12,826 nt of DNA, from assembly GCA_035491935.1 (NCBI GenBank), contig DATJJW010000147.1, forward strand, positions 1 through 12,826, written 5' to 3'. Below are positions 7,341 through 12,826 of the stretch, one piece after another. Source of the DNA: DATJJW01 sp035491935. GTDB taxonomy: Bacteria; Pseudomonadota; Alphaproteobacteria; ATCC43930; CGMCC-115725. Made by a program: the position numbers and the translations under genes. Below the pieces are notes generated by a model, which saw only the letters and a list, made by a program, of their open reading frames with translations, made no database searches and had not been told where the DNA came from. The first letter of the stretch is position 1, and each line of letters starts with the position of its first letter.

Positions 7341-8381
7341 TCAATGCCGGGTCGGATCGAGCACGATCTTGCCCATGCCGGGATCGGCCTCCATCATCCG
7401 GTGCGCCTCCGCCGCCTGGGAGAGCGGCAGGATATGGGCGATGCGCACCTTGATCTTGCCGGTGGCCGCCGCCTCGAAGCATTGCGGGAGATCGTCCGGA
7501 TTGGAGCCCGAGGAGCCCTGGATGGTGATCTTGCGATCGTAGAGATGGAAGAAATCGATCGGCACGATCGGCCCGCCATGGGCGCCGGCGGTGACCAGCC
7601 GTCCGCCCATGCCGAGGCCATGGAAGGCCTTGGGCAGGGTCTCGGGATTGGCGATGTTGTCGTAGACGACGTCGAGGCCCCGCCCCTCGGTGATCCGCAT
7701 CACCGCCGCCAGGAGATCCTGACTCGATGAGTCGATGGCATGATCGGCGCCCAGTGCCAAACCGGCCTCGGCACGCTCGCGCGAGCTGGCGGTGGCGATG
7801 ACCTTGGCACCGACGACATGCTTGGCGATCTGGATGCCGGCCGAGCCGAGATTACCGCTCGCCCCCATGACCAGCACCCATTCGCCGGCCTTCAGCCTGG
7901 CGATGTTGCACAAGAGGTTCCAGGCCGTGGGCACATGGCGCATGACCACGGCGGCCTCGTGCAGGCTCAAGCCTTCGGGCACGGATACGGCGGCCGCGGC
8001 CGGGATCGTGATCTTCTCCGCGAAGCTGCCGGTGCGGGCAATGCCCAGTTGGCCGGTCCTGCCGGCATAGCCCTTGCCGTCTTCGGCCACGGGTTCCAGC
8101 GGCATCCGACCGGCGGCGGCGACCCGATCGCCGGGATGCCAGCGTGTGACCGCCGCGCCCACCTTGTCGACGACGCCGGCGCAATCGACACCCGGAATAT
8201 GCGGCAGGGTGATGTTGCGCTGCCGCTGGTCGCCGCGCCGCAAGGCCACGTCCAACACCCGGTTCACGGTCGCGGCATGGACCACGACCCGGATCTCGTA
8301 CGGTGCCGGCTCCGGCTCGGCGACATCCTCGTAGCGCAGTACGTCCGGGGGCCCATAGTCGTGAAAGCGGATCGCCTTCAT
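7341..8381 (-). CDS. MDR-family NAD(P)H oxidoreductase, zinc-independent (quinone reductase-like)
   Basis: This 346-residue cytosolic medium-chain dehydrogenase/reductase has an N-terminal GroES-like domain (about 1-125) with H-I-P-G-V-D-C-A-G-V-V, and a Rossmann fold with the nucleotide loop G-A-S-G-N-L-G (173-179) followed by S-A-G-I-Q-I-A-K. The cysteine cluster and catalytic Cys/His set of zinc alcohol dehydrogenases are not seen, which points to the quinone oxidoreductase/enoyl reductase branch, acting on an alpha,beta-unsaturated carbonyl or quinone. The 'A-S-S-R-E-R' end of the second Rossmann strand suggests NADP(H), as an inference. The ATG overlaps the stop of VOC B by four bases (ATGA, 8378-8381), so the two are probably translationally coupled, and the enzyme may act on a VOC B product. 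The exact substrate is unknown. Confidence 0.9.
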   Translation of the reverse strand: MKAIRFHDYGPPDVLRYEDVAEPEPAPYEIRVVVHAATVNRVLDVALRRGDQRQRNITLPHIPGVDCAGVVDKVGAAVTRWHPGDRVAAAGRMPLEPVAEDGKGYAGRTGQLGIARTGSFAEKITIPAAAAVSVPEGLSLHEAAVVMRHVPTAWNLLCNIARLKAGEWVLVMGASGNLGSAGIQIAKHVVGAKVIATASSRERAEAGLALGADHAIDSSSQDLLAAVMRITEGRGLDVVYDNIANPETLPKAFHGLGMGGRLVTAGAHGGPIVPIDFFHLYDRKITIQGSSGSNPDDLPQCFEAAATGKIKVRIAHILPLSQAAEAHRMMEADPGMGKIVLDPTRH

Positions 8382-9259
8382 CGTGCCGGCCTCTCGCTGC
8401 CGAAGCCCCAGTAATTGCGCAAGGTTTCAGGGCCCCAGACCTTGGGCCATTGCGGGAAGTCCTGATGCCAGGGACGCGGCTCGAAATATCCCAGCGTCTC
8501 GTCCTTCATCTGGTCCATCTCGGTATAGAACTCGACCATCAGCTTGTCGGCGTTGTGATGGTAGCAGGCGATGTTGTGGCCGATGATGTGGCGGCCGGGT
8601 CCCCAGACCTGGTGGATGTCGTCGCGCGCCAGCACCTCGCAGCCGCGATGGATCTCGCCCCAATCCTTCAGCTCGAAGGCGAAGTGATGCAGCTCGGTCT
8701 TGTCGTCGGCCAGGAAGTTGACCGTGTGGTGGTCGGGGCTGCAGCGCAGGAAATAGAAGGTGTCGTCCCGCGAATCCGAAATCCGGAAACCCAGCAGGTC
8801 GATATAGAAGCGCAGGATCGCCTGCAGATTGGTCACCCTGAAGGCGACATGGCCGAGCTTCAGCGGCATGACCCCTTGCGTGCTCTTGTCGAAGCCCTGG
8901 AAGCGATAATCCGAGAAGATCTCGATCTTCGTGCCTTTCGGATCTTCGAGGACCAGCATCTGGTCGATGCCGGGGGTCGGGCTGCTGCGCAGCTCGGAAC
9001 GGACGCTCGCCGCCTGGAGCTGGCGCTGCAGCTCGGCCAGGTCGGTGCCGGGGGGCACCTGGAAGGCAAGACCGGTCAAGGCCCCGGCGGTGCCGCGCTC
9101 CAGCACGATCGTTTCCTGCCCGACGCGCGTCGCCAGGACCGCGCGGACTTCATCCTTGTGCACGAGGCTCAGGCCGACATGACGCAGGTAGTAATCGACC
9201 TGGCGATCGAGATCGGGGGTGCTGAGCGTGGCATGCCCCAGCCTTCTCACGTTGATCAT
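8378..9259 (-). CDS. VOC B: two-domain type I extradiol dioxygenase, intact active site
   Basis: This 293-residue two-domain VOC protein is similar in size to the XylE/BphC and 2,3-HPCD enzymes that open catechols by meta cleavage. Iron ligands are H137 (L-G-H-V), H192 (second His of H-H-F-A-F) and E243 (M-V-E-F). The acid-base His is in D-H-H-T (177-178). Unlike VOC A, it keeps H224 (G-P-G-R-H) and Y233, 19 and 10 residues before the Glu, matching BphC His241 and Tyr250. The canonical D-P-x-G before the Glu is N-A-D-K here. The tail G-Y-F-E-P-R-P-W-H (257-265) and much of the C-terminal domain match VOC A, so the two are paralogues. GGGAG lies nine bases before the ATG. It follows the binding-protein gene by 28 bases and overlaps the MDR gene. 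Ring-cleaving activity is likely; the substrate is unknown. Confidence 0.92.
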   Translation of the reverse strand: MINVRRLGHATLSTPDLDRQVDYYLRHVGLSLVHKDEVRAVLATRVGQETIVLERGTAGALTGLAFQVPPGTDLAELQRQLQAASVRSELRSSPTPGIDQMLVLEDPKGTKIEIFSDYRFQGFDKSTQGVMPLKLGHVAFRVTNLQAILRFYIDLLGFRISDSRDDTFYFLRCSPDHHTVNFLADDKTELHHFAFELKDWGEIHRGCEVLARDDIHQVWGPGRHIIGHNIACYHHNADKLMVEFYTEMDQMKDETLGYFEPRPWHQDFPQWPKVWGPETLRNYWGFGSERPAR

Positions 9260-9287
9260 GCGCCGTTACTCCCTTCGGTTATCCGCA

Positions 9288-10325
9288 TCAATGCGCCTTG
9301 AAGATCTGATTGAAGCGCGTCTGCCAGGTCTTCTGGTCGGCCGGCGTCAGGGTCACGGTCACGACCTTGCCGGATGTCAGCTTCTTGACCGGATCGACGA
9401 GACCCGGCGGCATCGCGTCCGCACGCACCGGAATGCGGCCGCCCTTCGACAGGGCGATCTGGCCTTCGCGGCTCAGCATGAAATTGACGATAAGGCGCGC
9501 GGCATTGGGGTGCGGCGCATCCGCGGCGATGCCGACCTGGCCGTAGGACAGAATGACGGGCTGCAGCACCAGGATGTCGGTCGGACCGCCGTCGATCTTC
9601 TGGTTGAGCGTGAGCACGTCGTAATTGTTGAGGGCCGCGACATACTCGCCGGCCGCGACCGAACGCGCGAGCGCCAGGTGACCGTCGGCGATAACCGGCT
9701 TCAGCGTGCGGACGATCTTGGTCAAGAGGTCGGTGGCACGCTCTTCGCCGTAATATTGGAAGAAGCCCTTCAGCCAGATCGAATCCGTGCCCTCGATCGC
9801 GATCTTGCCCGCCCAGTCGGCATGGTTCGGCAGATCTTCGAAGCTCTTGGGCAGCTTCGAGGCCTGAACCAGCTTGGTGTTGTAGGCGGCCGAGTTGTAA
9901 TTGGCGGTGACGCCGTACCACTTGCCGCCGGGGCCGATGGCGCCCTTCTCGATATGCGCCGCTTCCGGCAGATCGAGATCGGCAAGGAAGCTGGGCGGCA
10001 GCAGCATGACCACGGTCGTGCTGACCACATCCCAGGAATGGGTGCCGGCGCGATGTTCGATGGCGATGCGGCCATTGATCTGGGAATCCGAGGCACGGAT
10101 ATAGACGACATGGATGCCGGTCTCGGTCTCGAAGATGTGCCAGAACGGCAGTGCCTCCTGCTCGTTGATCGCGCCATAGACCGTGACCGACCCTTCGGCC
10201 TTGGCGGCGGCCAGCAGCTTCGGCACCATCCAGGGATGAGCGCTGTTGGCATCTTGAGCATGAGCGTCGTCCAGCAGCGCCAAGGTACAGAGTGCCGCAA
10301 CCAGCCATTTCGCGATCGACGTCAT
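9288..10325 (-). CDS. ABC transporter periplasmic solute-binding protein, iron(III)-type family
   Basis: This 345-residue protein is predicted to be secreted: a Sec signal peptide (K6, hydrophobic 7-18, A-H-A cleavage after residue 23) precedes the mature domain. The sequence V-T-V-Y-G-A-I-N (47-54) begins the first lobe, and the late block A-P-H-P-N-A-A-R-L-I-V-N-F-M-L-S-x-E-G-Q is typical of the FbpA/AfuA-like group, whose members carry ferric iron, 2-aminoethylphosphonate, polyamines or other small anions. The tandem tyrosine iron site of FbpA is not evident, and the catabolic setting suggests an organic ligand, as an inference. A GGGAGGGAG ribosome site lies just before the ATG. It follows its permease by 50 bases, the reverse of the usual binding-protein-first order. 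The ligand is not determined. Confidence 0.9.
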   Translation of the reverse strand: MTSIAKWLVAALCTLALLDDAHAQDANSAHPWMVPKLLAAAKAEGSVTVYGAINEQEALPFWHIFETETGIHVVYIRASDSQINGRIAIEHRAGTHSWDVVSTTVVMLLPPSFLADLDLPEAAHIEKGAIGPGGKWYGVTANYNSAAYNTKLVQASKLPKSFEDLPNHADWAGKIAIEGTDSIWLKGFFQYYGEERATDLLTKIVRTLKPVIADGHLALARSVAAGEYVAALNNYDVLTLNQKIDGGPTDILVLQPVILSYGQVGIAADAPHPNAARLIVNFMLSREGQIALSKGGRIPVRADAMPPGLVDPVKKLTSGKVVTVTLTPADQKTWQTRFNQIFKAH

Positions 10326-10375
10326 CGCGCTCCCTCCCTTGTCTTCTTGTTATGATTGTCAGGCATGCGCACCCC

Positions 10376-12118
10376 CTAACCGGCGGCTCGCGAGACGCGG
10401 CGTTCCAGCACGCGCAGCAGGGTGACCATCACCACCAGCGGCACGATCTGGATGATGCCGAGGGCGCAGACCGCGCCATAGCTGCCGCCCTCTTCCCACA
10501 TGGTCAGGCTGACGGTGCCCAGGACCTGGGTGCTGGGGCCGATCAGCATGATCGAGGCGCCAAGCTCGCGCACCGCCAGCACGAAGACATAGATCCAGGC
10601 CGAGACGATCACGGGAGCAAGCAGGGGCAGCAGGATGCGGCCGAATATCTGTGCACGGCTCGCGCCCGAGACCGACGCTGCCTCCTCCAACTCGCGATGG
10701 ATCTGCGCGAGCCCGCCCGAGGCGAAGCGCATGCCGTAGGGCAGGAACAGCGTGCAATAGGCGATCAGCAGGATCCAGATCGTGTCGTAGACATGGATGG
10801 GCAGGATCAGATAGGCGAAGAGGACGCTGACGCCGATGACGATGCCAGGCACGGCGATCGGCACCGAGGCCAGCGTGTCGAGGACCCAGCCGGCTCGCGG
10901 CAGCGAGCGCTGGGCGATCCAGGCGAGCAGGAAGGTCAGCGCCACGACGAAACTGGCCGACATCACGCCCAGGGTCACGCTGGTGCGCACCGCCTGCACG
11001 AAGACCGGGTATTGCAGCACGAAGCGGTAATTATCGAGGGTGACCCGGGCATGGCTGCCGGAAAACGGCTGGACCATGGTCTGGAACAGCGACTGCCAGG
11101 CCAGCGTGAACAACGGCACGCCGACCGCCACGACGAACAGCAGCCCAATCATCGCTGCCACCGGCCAGCGCCAGCGCCCCAGCGACAGGGGGACGGGCTT
11201 GTAGCCCTTGCCGGTGATCGACGCGAAAGCCTCGGCACGCCGGATCGTGCGCCGATAGAGATAGATCAGGACGATGCAGGCCGCGAGCAGCAGCATGCTG
11301 AGCGCGCTGGCGCTGCCGAATGCCGGCGGCGACTGCCGTACATTGTCGGCGATCATCGTCGTCAGCGTGTCGATCCGCGCCGGGAGCCCCAGGATCCGCG
11401 GCACCTCGAAGGATTCGAGGCCGCGCAGGAACAAGAGCAGCAGGGTCGAGAGCAGAACCGGCCGCATCAAAGGCAAGGTGACCCGCAGGAATACCTGCCA
11501 ATGACGGGCGCCGGAGGTTGTTGCCGCCTCCTCCAGCCGCAAATCGAGCGCGCGGAAGCCTGGGCCGAGGAGCAGATAGGCCAGCGGGAAATAATGCGCC
11601 GCCATCGCCCAGACCATGCCGCCGATGGAGTAGATGTTGATCGGCGCCTGATGCAGGCCCAGCAACCCTTGGGCCACATGGTTCAGCCAGCCGATACGCG
11701 GACTGAGCGCCAGCGTCCAGGCCATGCTGGTCAACAGCCCGGGCAGCGCGAAATTGATCAGCGTCAGCCCGTGGAAAACCCCGCGTCCCGGCATGTCGGT
11801 ACGTTCGACCGCCCAGGCGACCATGCCGCCGAGTAATACCGTCACCGCCGCCCCGGCGCCGGCAAAGAGGCAGGAATTCCAGGCCAGACGCAGAAGCTGC
11901 GGGTCGGCATAGGTCTGGATGAAATTCGCCAGCGTCGCCGCACCCGGACCATAAGGCGTATCCTCGGTAAACGCCGTATAGAACAGCCCCGCCAGCGGCA
12001 CGAAGACCAACGCGATCAGGACGAGCAGCGCCGCCGCCGTCGTCACCATCGACGATGATAAGCGGAAGCGACCGTCGTTATGTACGACCATGCTGTCGAT
12101 GACGCGTTGATCCGCCAT
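10376..12118 (-). CDS. ABC transporter permease, fused double-domain iron(III)/phosphonate type
   Basis: This 580-residue inner-membrane permease is a tandem fusion of two binding-protein-dependent permease domains, as in FbpB and AfuB relatives. Each half has about six helices. The cytoplasmic EAA loops that touch the ATPase are both present: E196-E-A-A-T-T-S-G...L-P (to about 216) and E478-E-A-A-S-V-S-G...L-P (to about 498). A single chain could therefore form the whole membrane channel. The frame opens at a GTG (12160), which has GGGG only two bases upstream. The ATG at 12118 has a weak AGAGA nine bases upstream and is preferred, with 12091 also possible. It is the first gene of the operon, 268 bases after the cupin, with the binding protein downstream. 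No ATP-binding subunit follows, so it must borrow one from elsewhere. Confidence 0.88.
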   Translation of the reverse strand: MADQRVIDSMVVHNDGRFRLSSSMVTTAAALLVLIALVFVPLAGLFYTAFTEDTPYGPGAATLANFIQTYADPQLLRLAWNSCLFAGAGAAVTVLLGGMVAWAVERTDMPGRGVFHGLTLINFALPGLLTSMAWTLALSPRIGWLNHVAQGLLGLHQAPINIYSIGGMVWAMAAHYFPLAYLLLGPGFRALDLRLEEAATTSGARHWQVFLRVTLPLMRPVLLSTLLLLFLRGLESFEVPRILGLPARIDTLTTMIADNVRQSPPAFGSASALSMLLLAACIVLIYLYRRTIRRAEAFASITGKGYKPVPLSLGRWRWPVAAMIGLLFVVAVGVPLFTLAWQSLFQTMVQPFSGSHARVTLDNYRFVLQYPVFVQAVRTSVTLGVMSASFVVALTFLLAWIAQRSLPRAGWVLDTLASVPIAVPGIVIGVSVLFAYLILPIHVYDTIWILLIAYCTLFLPYGMRFASGGLAQIHRELEEAASVSGASRAQIFGRILLPLLAPVIVSAWIYVFVLAVRELGASIMLIGPSTQVLGTVSLTMWEEGGSYGAVCALGIIQIVPLVVMVTLLRVLERRVSRAAG

Positions 12119-12185
12119 TTTTATTATCTCTGTTTGCAGCAGCCAGACAGAAATATTCACCGCCCCTATTGGACATGGGCGATGT

Positions 12186-12218
12186 TCAGGCGGAATCCAT
12201 CTCGATTTGATTTGGCAT
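12186..12218 (-). CDS. candidate 10-residue leader peptide upstream of the permease
   Basis: GGGAGG is followed eight bases later by an ATG opening MPNQIEMDSA and a TGA. This is a stronger ribosome site than that of the permease itself. The frame can also start at an ATG at 12251, giving 21 residues, but that one has no Shine-Dalgarno. It lies inside the expected 5' leader of the operon mRNA, with about 67 bases between its stop and the permease ATG. It could be a regulatory leader peptide or standby ribosome site, or merely chance. No homology is recognised. Confidence 0.35.
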   Translation of the reverse strand: MPNQIEMDSA

Positions 12219-12291
12219 TATCGCCACCTCCCGATTGAATTTTTTATTCATCGTTGCGCGGACGATAGCAGACAGGCCTTAGATGTCCATG

Positions 12292-12320
12292 ATTTTATGC
12301 CCGATAGCATATTTTGTGCA
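12292..12320 (-). promoter_or_regulatory. candidate sigma-70-type promoter of the catabolic operon
   Basis: On the minus strand TGCACA (12315-12320, 4/6 to TTGACA) is separated by 17 bases from TAAAAT (12292-12297, 5/6 to TATAAT). Transcription would start near 12285 and give a leader of about 165 bases before the permease. The -35 box lies inside the perfect palindrome, so a protein bound there would block polymerase. Alphaproteobacterial promoters are variable, so this is a candidate only. Confidence 0.45.
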
Positions 12321-12328
12321 CAAAATAT
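12309..12328. promoter_or_regulatory. perfect 20-bp palindrome, likely GntR operator
   Basis: ATATTTTGTGCACAAAATAT is an exact inverted repeat with no spacer. Its core T-T-G-T-G-C-A-C-A-A fits the GT-(N)-AC pattern typical of GntR/FCD regulators. It lies in the control region of the permease-led operon and overlaps the candidate -35 box, a repressor position. The GntR protein encoded beyond the other end of the operon is the obvious candidate to bind it. No second copy was seen elsewhere in the window. Confidence 0.65.
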
Positions 12329-12339
12329 CGATCCCGCGT

Positions 12340-12375
12340 AACGGAACCTCGGACGCCGCGGCCAACCGAGCCGTT
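12340..12375 (-). other. bulged stem between cupin stop and operator
   Basis: AACGG/CCGTT (12340-12344 with 12371-12375) and the adjoining CTCGG/CCGAG (12348-12352 with 12366-12370) give a 10-bp stem with a 3-base bulge and 13-base loop just after the cupin stop. No T-run follows, so it is at best a weak transcript end for the cupin mRNA or a 3'-end stabiliser. Confidence 0.25.
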
Positions 12376-12386
12376 AGAAGGAGCCA

Positions 12387-12826
12387 CTACGGTTTCGGAT
12401 GCGTCGGGTCGACCCACAGCACAGGCTCAGGGCTTTCGACCGGTGCGATGTCTAGATTGACCACCACCGGCTCCTGGTCGCTGCGGATCACCACACAGTC
12501 CAGTACCTCGCCGGGACTGGCATTGATCTCCTGATGCGGCACATAGGGCGGGATGTAGATGAAGTCGCCGGGGCCAGCCTCGGCGACGAATTCGAGCGTC
12601 TCGCCCCAGCGCATACGCGCCCGGCCACGCACAACATAGATAACGCTCTCGATCGCGCCATGGTGATGCGCGCCGGTCTTGGCGTCGGGCTCGATGGTGA
12701 CGGTGCCGGCCCACAGCTTGCTGGCGCCGACCCGGGCATGGTTGATCGCCGCCTGGCGGAACATGCCCGGCGTCTGCGCCGTGTTGGGATCGAGCTGGCC
12801 ACCCGGCACCACCCGAACACCATCAT
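12387..12826 (-). CDS. cupin-domain protein, 5' end probably beyond window
   Basis: This is a small single-domain cupin. The frame is open to the right edge, and the residues before the first GTG (12812) read D-G-V-R-V, which continue naturally into V-P-G-G-Q-L-D-P, so I treat it as 5'-partial. Numbering from that GTG, cupin motif 1 is G47-A-H49-H-H51-G-A-I-E55 followed by Y-V-V-R-G, and motif 2 is G82-D-F-I-Y-I-P-P-Y-V-P-H93-Q-E-I-N. The metal ligands H49, H51, E55 and H93 are all present, so it should bind a metal such as Fe, Mn or Ni. Functions of such proteins range from dioxygenases to sugar isomerases and sensors. It is on the operon strand but separated by 268 bases containing a promoter, so it may be its own unit, or co-regulated by read-through. 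Confidence 0.85.
   Translation of the reverse strand, partial: DGVRVVPGGQLDPNTAQTPGMFRQAAINHARVGASKLWAGTVTIEPDAKTGAHHHGAIESVIYVVRGRARMRWGETLEFVAEAGPGDFIYIPPYVPHQEINASPGEVLDCVVIRSDQEPVVVNLDIAPVESPEPVLWVDPTHPKP

Noticed and set aside
7341..8381. Zinc alcohol dehydrogenase assignment for the MDR gene
   Set aside because: The structural cysteine cluster and catalytic zinc ligands are not seen, so the zinc-independent quinone/enoyl reductase branch fits better.
10292..11836. 514-codon open frame on the plus strand across the ABC permease
   Set aside because: Low-complexity Gln/His/Arg/Asp-rich translation with no domain; the minus strand encodes a well-conserved permease with both EAA loops.
1..12826. 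Mobile element, CRISPR array, toxin-antitoxin or phage-defence system
   Set aside because: No transposase, integrase, array of spaced repeats, terminal inverted repeats or defence-type domains were found; the content is metabolic and transport genes.

Overview
The window is GC-rich, densely packed bacterial DNA. Genes are separated by short gaps with purine-rich Shine-Dalgarno sites, and high-GC coding sequence throws long antisense ORFs. The gene families (AI-2E exporter, FCD-type GntR regulator, AAHS-type MFS carrier, FAA-fold hydrolases, iron-type ABC importer) suggest an alphaproteobacterium with broad aromatic catabolism, perhaps Rhodospirillales or Hyphomicrobiales. That placement is inference. 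No rRNA, tRNA, CRISPR array, insertion sequence or phage gene was seen.

Layout: the left edge carries the 3' part of an AI-2E/PerM-family membrane protein (+). After a 192-base gap comes a GntR/FCD repressor-type gene (+), which ends 24 bases from the end of a long convergent minus-strand gene set. Read in its own direction (right to left), that set is: fused two-domain ABC permease, periplasmic binding protein, extradiol dioxygenase-like VOC protein B, zinc-less MDR oxidoreductase, Tat-targeted ACMSD-like amidohydrolase, VOC protein A, FAA hydrolase, AAHS-family MFS transporter, second FAA hydrolase. These nine genes span about 10.2 kb with gaps of 77 bases or less and one 4-base ATGA overlap, so one transcript is likely. 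A cupin gene (5' end beyond the window) lies upstream on the same strand.

The 268 bases between the cupin and the permease look like the control region. They hold a perfect 20-bp palindrome of the GT-N2-AC kind bound by GntR proteins, overlapping the -35 box of a candidate promoter. Between promoter and permease is a tiny reading frame with a strong ribosome-binding site. The simplest model is that the GntR protein encoded at the far end represses the operon through this site.

The set resembles an aromatic meta-cleavage pathway: two uptake systems, two extradiol dioxygenase homologues, two FAA-fold enzymes that could process ring-cleavage products, an ACMSD-type decarboxylase/hydrolase and an NAD(P)H oxidoreductase. 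I cannot assign a substrate. Oddities are that VOC A lacks two second-shell active-site residues that VOC B keeps, the ABC importer has no ATPase gene here, and the amidohydrolase carries an export signal.
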